64,000 nt of DNA from Anthoceros angustus (lineage: Eukaryota > Streptophyta > Anthocerotopsida > Anthocerotales > Anthocerotaceae), in contig MU008159.1 of NCBI GenBank assembly GCA_010909165.1, positions 1,922,001 through 1,986,000 on the forward strand. The letters are read 5' to 3'. A program made the position numbers and the translations under genes. The stretch's first letter is position 1. Every line of letters starts with the position of its first letter. Below, piece after piece: positions 59,601 through 64,000 of this stretch. Below the pieces are notes generated by a model. That model was not told the DNA's origin. It did no database searches and saw only the letters and a list, made by a program, of their open reading frames with translations.

Positions 59601-59744
59601 AACGAGGCCTTGCGGTCCGGGAAGCAGAGGAACTTGTAGGGGCATGGGATGGCCCGGGAACCCGGCCGCTAGCGGAACTGACATGCCTTGAAAGCGAAAG
59701 GAATCGCACCAAGGAAGGCCAGGAAGATGAAGAAGCGGCCGTAA

Positions 59745-60620
59745 CTAGGACATTTTGAGGCGAAGTGGTCCACATGGAAGGCGAACTCGTGGGATAGCAA
59801 ATAGTGGCGAAACTTGCAACAGTACACCATCCCAGCGCCTCCCTCTCGGTGGTGGTATACTTCTTTTCGTCGTGTGCCTCACATAATAGATTGGATAATC
59901 GTGCTTCTTGTCATCCCTTTGGCTTAGAATGGTACCGATTGCATAGGCGAAAGCGTCTACAAACACGTGGAACTTCTTGCTCGATCGGCCCCGGCGTGTC
60001 TTGTGATCGGTGGTCGAAGATCATTGAAGGCCTCCTCTCGTTTTCGTCCATTCCACTCCTGGTCCTTGCGAGCGATTACGTAGCGGGCCCCTTACGGAAA
60101 AATTCTTCACAAACCTTCGATAATAGCCTACCATTCCGAGGAATCCCTAAGCTCCTTGATGTGGTAGGTGGCTTGAGGCGGTAATGATTTTGACCTTATC
60201 AAGATTCGACCTCTATCGCAATCGGTGCCCCAACAAAATACCCTCGGCATGCGAAATAACATTTCTCGGGATGTAGACACAATTGGGTCTTGACCGTTCG
60301 GACATTTGCGAAGGTGGTTGAGGTGATCTTTCGCTCCAAACACGAAGTCATCCAGAAGACCTCCATGAAGTCCCTAAGGTATTCCTTGAAAATCTTGACA
60401 AGTCGCATGAAGGATCACGGTGCCCTGTTAATCCGAGCGCACTCCGTTTGTAGGCATAGGTTCCCGATGTAGTGAAGGCATTGGGCCAATCACTCTCCAC
60501 GAGATCGGTGATTATACCGAATACCCATCCGAGCAGGTAGACCATTCTCCCTGCAACTAAGTCCGATGTTGTCTATGAATGGAAGCGGGTAATGGTCTTG
60601 GTACACTCGCTGATGAAAGA
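59745..60620 (-). pseudogene. Gypsy RNase H start and RT palm/thumb, copy 3
   Basis: 59745-59966 reads FVDAFAYAIGTILSQRDD, the catalytic RNase H start (VDASxxAIGAVLSQ). 60128-60545 reads FKEYLRDFMEVFWMT (usually FxDD, here altered by frameshift), FGAKDHLNHL and TYAYKRSALGLTG, the RT palm and thumb. Confidence 0.8.
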
Positions 60621-61306
60621 GAGGTCCACTGTATGGCCCTACTCAACTTTGGTTGATCCCGCAATAGCCGAATGGATTTTTGGACATGGGAGGTGAGGAG
60701 CTGTCGAAGTGGAGAGGGGCAAGGCGCAGGCTCGGGTCGGAGGTTGTGTGAAGGAGAGGGAGGAATGATGGTTGCTATCCAAGGCAGGGGATGATCCGTA
60801 GGTGATCATTCTGGCTCGCAAAAGTGGTGGAGGTGGACTCACGTCATGGGTCCTTTTCACGAGATAGTTCATTGGTGGCGGACGGAGAACAAACCATGCA
60901 TTAGGGAAGGTACATGGAGGAGTTTGTGATATGAAAAGCGCCCACCGTGTCGTGGGAAAAAGTGCGGTCAAAGAATGGAGGCGAGGGCGTCGAGAAGACA
61001 AAAGCCTCAACTTCCTGCAGACAAATGTGCCTTTGGCCTATGATTTCACAGTGACAAGGAACAAGACGCTGCGGAGACGATATCAAGGATAAAGACTAAA
61101 GTCTTTGAGTTGCGTTCAGAGCCGGCCGATGAGCCGGCGAGGCTTCCGCCAATGGGATTACGAATGTCATGCCCGAAGACATGATTGACTCTAAGACCTC
61201 GGTTAAATGTGGAATCAACGGATGAGTCCGCACGTGGTGGACCAACCGGATGGTCCGGACTGAGAGGAGCTTCACAAAGTAGGCCACCTAATATTGTCAA
61301 CTTCCC
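60620..61306. other. Unassigned insert between RT pieces
   Basis: 690 bp with no gypsy similarity and no repeat partner in the window. It separates two RT fragments and borders a CACTA-like end at 61309. Confidence 0.35.
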
Positions 61307-61308
61307 AC

Positions 61309-61345
61309 CCTACTAGAAATGGGCACTTATGTTACACTTTATGTT
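61309..61345 (+). mobile_element. CACTA-like end, 37-bp fragment
   Basis: CCCTACTAGAAATGGGCAC followed by TTACACTTTATG. It stops where gypsy RT sequence begins. Confidence 0.45.
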
Positions 61346-62535
61346 AAGATTTTGACCTTATCCGGGTCGACCTCTATCTGCAATCACGGTGCCCCAACAA
61401 AATACCCTCGGCATGCGAAATAACATTTCGGGATGTAGACACAATTGGGTCTGACACCGTTCGGACATTTGCGAAGGTGGTTGAGGTGATCTTTGTTGCT
61501 CCAAACACGAAGTCATCCAGAAGACCTCCATGAAGTCCCTAAGGTATTCCTTGAAAATCTTGACAAGCATGAAGGATCACGGTGCCCTGTTAATCCGAGC
61601 ACGCTCGTTTGTAGGCATAGGTTCCCGATCATAGTGAAGGGCATGGTGGCCAATCACTCTCCACGAGATCGGTGATTATACCCGAATACCCATCCGAGAG
61701 CAGGTAGACCATTCTCCCTGCAACTAAGTCCGATTATGTTGTCTATGAATGGAAGCGGGTAATGGTCTTTTTGGTCACCTTGTTTAACTTCCTCCAATCT
61801 GCGGACCGTATCTTCCCTTCGCTTTTGGGAACCACCACAATTGGGGCTACCCACTCCGATGTCACAATAGGATATATGACGTCCGCATAAGTAAAGCTCC
61901 CTTTTACCTTGAATACTTTGGATTTAGCTTGTATTGCGGTATCCGGGCCCGGCACGGCTCGAGATCAATCTTGTGCTCCCCACTCCTCGGTATACCCTTC
62001 ATGTATAGTAACGTCAAAAGCAAAACGTGGATAAATTCCATGTGTTTCATACCCTTTCCAAGTGCATTCATCCTTCGAAAACTTAAGGACCTTGCCGGGC
62101 AACACTTCCACGTCCTTGACCTCATCCGTCATGCCACTCTCTTTCCACCGGCGGATGTGATGCGAACCCTTCCTCCGTCTTGGTTCTCCTTCCGCATTCC
62201 CCATTCCGGAATAGGTCGTCGAGGTAAAGCGTGAGACACCCTCCTCGCACCCTCCGAAGTTTGTCCGGATCGTCGCTCTCACCACCTCTACTTCTGTTCC
62301 TCGACCTCTGGCCTTCTGGTCCGATCCTCCTCCCCATTGTCAATTGTGACTCCATAGCACCCTAATAGGTTGATGGAATGGGAATATCTCTCCGTGTCGT
62401 CCTCTTCATCGACCACGAAATATGCGAATTTCTCCTTCTCATCCTCTCCCAGGTATCTTGAGTGTATCCCTCCGTTTCGTGGGTGTCTCCCTGCGTCGTA
62501 TCTCTGCTCCAAGTCAAACATATCCTTCCCCTCCT
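61346..62535 (-). pseudogene. Gypsy RT N-terminal part
   Basis: Minus frames in reading order: an upstream region of unknown domain (62555-62130, YGVTIDNGEEDRTRR), EHKIDLEPCRARIPQYKLNP, IYPIVTSEWVAPIVVVPK, WRKLNKVTKK and KDHYPLPFIDNIIG. These are the conserved RT motifs before the catalytic palm of Ty3/gypsy (HxIDLxPGAxPxxxxxYR, SxWxSPVVxVxKK, DYRxLN, PLPxID). 61358-61570 repeats palm and thumb sequence. Confidence 0.85.
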
Positions 62536-63471
62536 TAATTTTGGGGTCATGTAACACTTTTGGGCCCCTTGTTACACTTTGGCTTGGAAACTATACCATG
62601 GCTGTTGTTGCAATCATGTTGCAATGGTGTTGCAATTATGTTAAGATGAAGTGAGAGGTGGTTTTGCCTCTCTCAAAATTGCAACATGATTGCAACATCT
62701 AAAGTGTTACAAGAGAGGTCTTGTAACACTTTTGGAGGCTTGATACCCAACCTCCTCCCCATCCACCATTGCCCTTTTACTTTTGCCCTTTAAATACCAC
62801 GCTTTACTTGGTATTTACCATAATCGCCCTCAATACGACCATATAGATATGCACGTATCAATACATCCATGTACTATATGGATGTAATCTACATGATAAA
62901 TGTACTATATTATTCTAAGTGCTATCACGGACGTATTCAATTTCATATAAAATAAGTTTGTATATTACGTATTACATCGTATACATATTCATGATACGAT
63001 ACTTTGTATTTACTATACGTGTAAATAGCGGCCCTTTATACCCCTACTTTATAGCATGCCCAAGGCATGGCGTTGTCACTTCACCAGCCGTACCAGCCGT
63101 GGCCGTGGCTTCATAAGCCATGGCGCCCAAGAAGATGGTCCCACCTATCACCTTCCGTATCGTGACGCATCACTGATGAGAGTTGATGCAGCTCACAAGA
63201 TAATGCATGCCATGGAGGAGATTTGGTATCGCAGCGCTTGTATTTTTACGCCTCCATGTAAGGCACTTCCCACTACTGGTCGATCGTGATGCACCTCCCC
63301 GAAACTTCCGCCCCTCCGTTGGATTAGCAATTTTCTTCTTCCTCTCACTTGCGTTCGGTTGAGGCAAGCTTTGCCATACCATTTCCACCTGGCCTCACAT
63401 ACTGCTCAGGGCACCGTTGCACATACAGACATACAACCATGGCCATCATGAGTTATTCAGTCATGCTATTT
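62536..63471 (+). mobile_element. CACTA-like repeat, copy 3 (interrupted start)
   Basis: Resumes the subterminal repeat region at AATTTTGGGGTCATGTAACAC after the gypsy segment, then the AT-rich tract and CATGTAAGGCACTTCC landmarks of copies 1 and 2. Confidence 0.45.
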
Positions 63472-64000
63472 GGCCCTACTAGAAATGGGCACCCTATGTT
63501 ACACTTTATGTTAAGATTTGGACCCTGGATGTAACACTCATGTTACAATTTTGGGGTCATGTAACACTTTTGGGCCCCTTGTTACACTTTGGCTTGGAAA
63601 CCATACATTGTTGCAATCATGTTGCAATGGTGTTGCAATTATGTTAAGATGAAGTGAGAGGTGGTTTTGCCCTCTCTCAAAATTGCAACATGATTGCAAC
63701 ATCTAAAGTGTTACAAGAGAGGTCTTGTAACACTTTTGGAGGCTTGTGCAGAACCTCCTCCCCATCCACCATTGCCCTTTTACTTTTGCCCTTTGAAATA
63801 CCACGTTTTACTTGGTAGTTACCAAATGCCCTTCAATACGACCATATACAAATACGTATCAATACATCCTTGTACTATGCATGTAGTCTACGGTGATAAA
63901 TGTAATGTATTATTCTAAGTGCTATACGTATTCAATTTCATATAAAATAAGTTTGTATATTACGTATTACATCGTCTACTGATATACATATTCATGATAC
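63472..64000 (+). mobile_element. CACTA-like repeat, copy 4 (runs off the window)
   Basis: Starts CCCTACTAGAAATGGGCACC and continues with a full subterminal region of GTTACA and GTTGCAA motifs in both orientations. This is the cleanest copy in the window. Confidence 0.5.

Larger units (their letters stand above)
54541..62535 (-). mobile_element. Rearranged Ty3/gypsy retrotransposon pol region
   Basis: On the minus strand the pieces read RT (61950 to 60190), RNase H (59970 to 56770, two or three copies) and integrase (58800 to 54540), the gypsy order RT-RH-INT. Landmark residues are quoted in the sub-entries. No LTRs, primer-binding site or intact gag could be identified. The body is a mosaic of duplicated blocks: 55671-56475 is repeated at 57321-58128, 56767-57320 at 58807-59360, 55183-55320 twice at 58128-58480, 54610-54730 at 56476-56595, and RT pieces at 59361-59560, 60170-60600 and 61346-61760. 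Frames are broken by many small indels. Confidence 0.85.

Noticed and set aside
61205-61260. Possible hammerhead ribozyme (GATGAGTCC with GGACCAAC)
   Set aside because: The CTGATGA core reads CGGATGA and the expected GAAA after stem II reads CAAC. Stems I and III are not evident.
54541-62535. Ty1/copia or pararetrovirus origin for the pol fragments
   Set aside because: RT precedes RNase H and integrase, and the motifs (SEWVAPIVVVPK, KWGIDFVGPI) are Ty3/gypsy type. No movement-protein or coat-like frame is seen.

Overview
The window looks like nuclear DNA of a land plant. It carries a single-exon leucine-rich-repeat gene of plant type, GT-AG introns, TATA boxes beside plant-style telo-box motifs, and Ty3/gypsy retrotransposon remains. 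I cannot name the species. Nothing rules out a bryophyte or lycophyte, and the LRR gene does not decide it.

Layout. About 1-8.9 kb is ordinary low-copy DNA. It holds the 3' end of an acidic-tail protein (3-215, +), an intact secreted LRR protein gene (1546-2751, -), and roughly 6 kb of non-coding sequence with a few microsatellites. From about 8.9 kb to the right edge, almost everything is repeat-derived and no long ORF is intact.

9-35 kb is a giant, partly palindromic element cluster. A multi-exon gene that I read as a tyrosine recombinase (Crypton/DIRS-like) is present twice in inverted orientation (about 8990-12345 on - and 27480-30960 on +). A second intron-containing gene of unknown function (13500-15028, -) has its 5' end and promoter amplified in 569-bp tandem copies. 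A TATA/telo-box promoter (20195 and 20691, +) runs into about 6.3 kb of T-rich tandem repeats that end just before the + recombinase copy, so the array may be its leader. The promoter, leader and a set of 207-233 bp repeats recur in reverse orientation at 31.4-35.3 kb.

35.3-41.2 kb holds a GC-rich minisatellite, a possible tRNA-derived SINE and a 1.47-kb tandem duplication. 41.2-48.5 kb is tandemly repeated DNA, including copies of a repeat whose end and subterminal motifs look like a CACTA (EnSpm) transposon. 48.5-54.5 kb is made of inverted repeats with no recognised protein. 54.5-62.5 kb is a heavily rearranged Ty3/gypsy pol region on the minus strand (RT, RNase H and integrase pieces, several duplicated). 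62.5-64 kb returns to the CACTA-like repeat.

The most striking pattern is one no feature type names. When repeat copies are aligned by eye, the differences cluster at CAG/CTG (CHG) sites: one copy reads CAG or CTG where the other reads CG, CGG or ACG, or lacks the site. This holds in unrelated repeat families, and it also breaks 3' splice sites reciprocally between the two recombinase copies. It is not visible in the LRR gene. The likeliest explanation is miscalling of 5-methylcytosine at CHG in long reads, which would make many frameshifts here artificial. A methylation-linked mutation process is the alternative.
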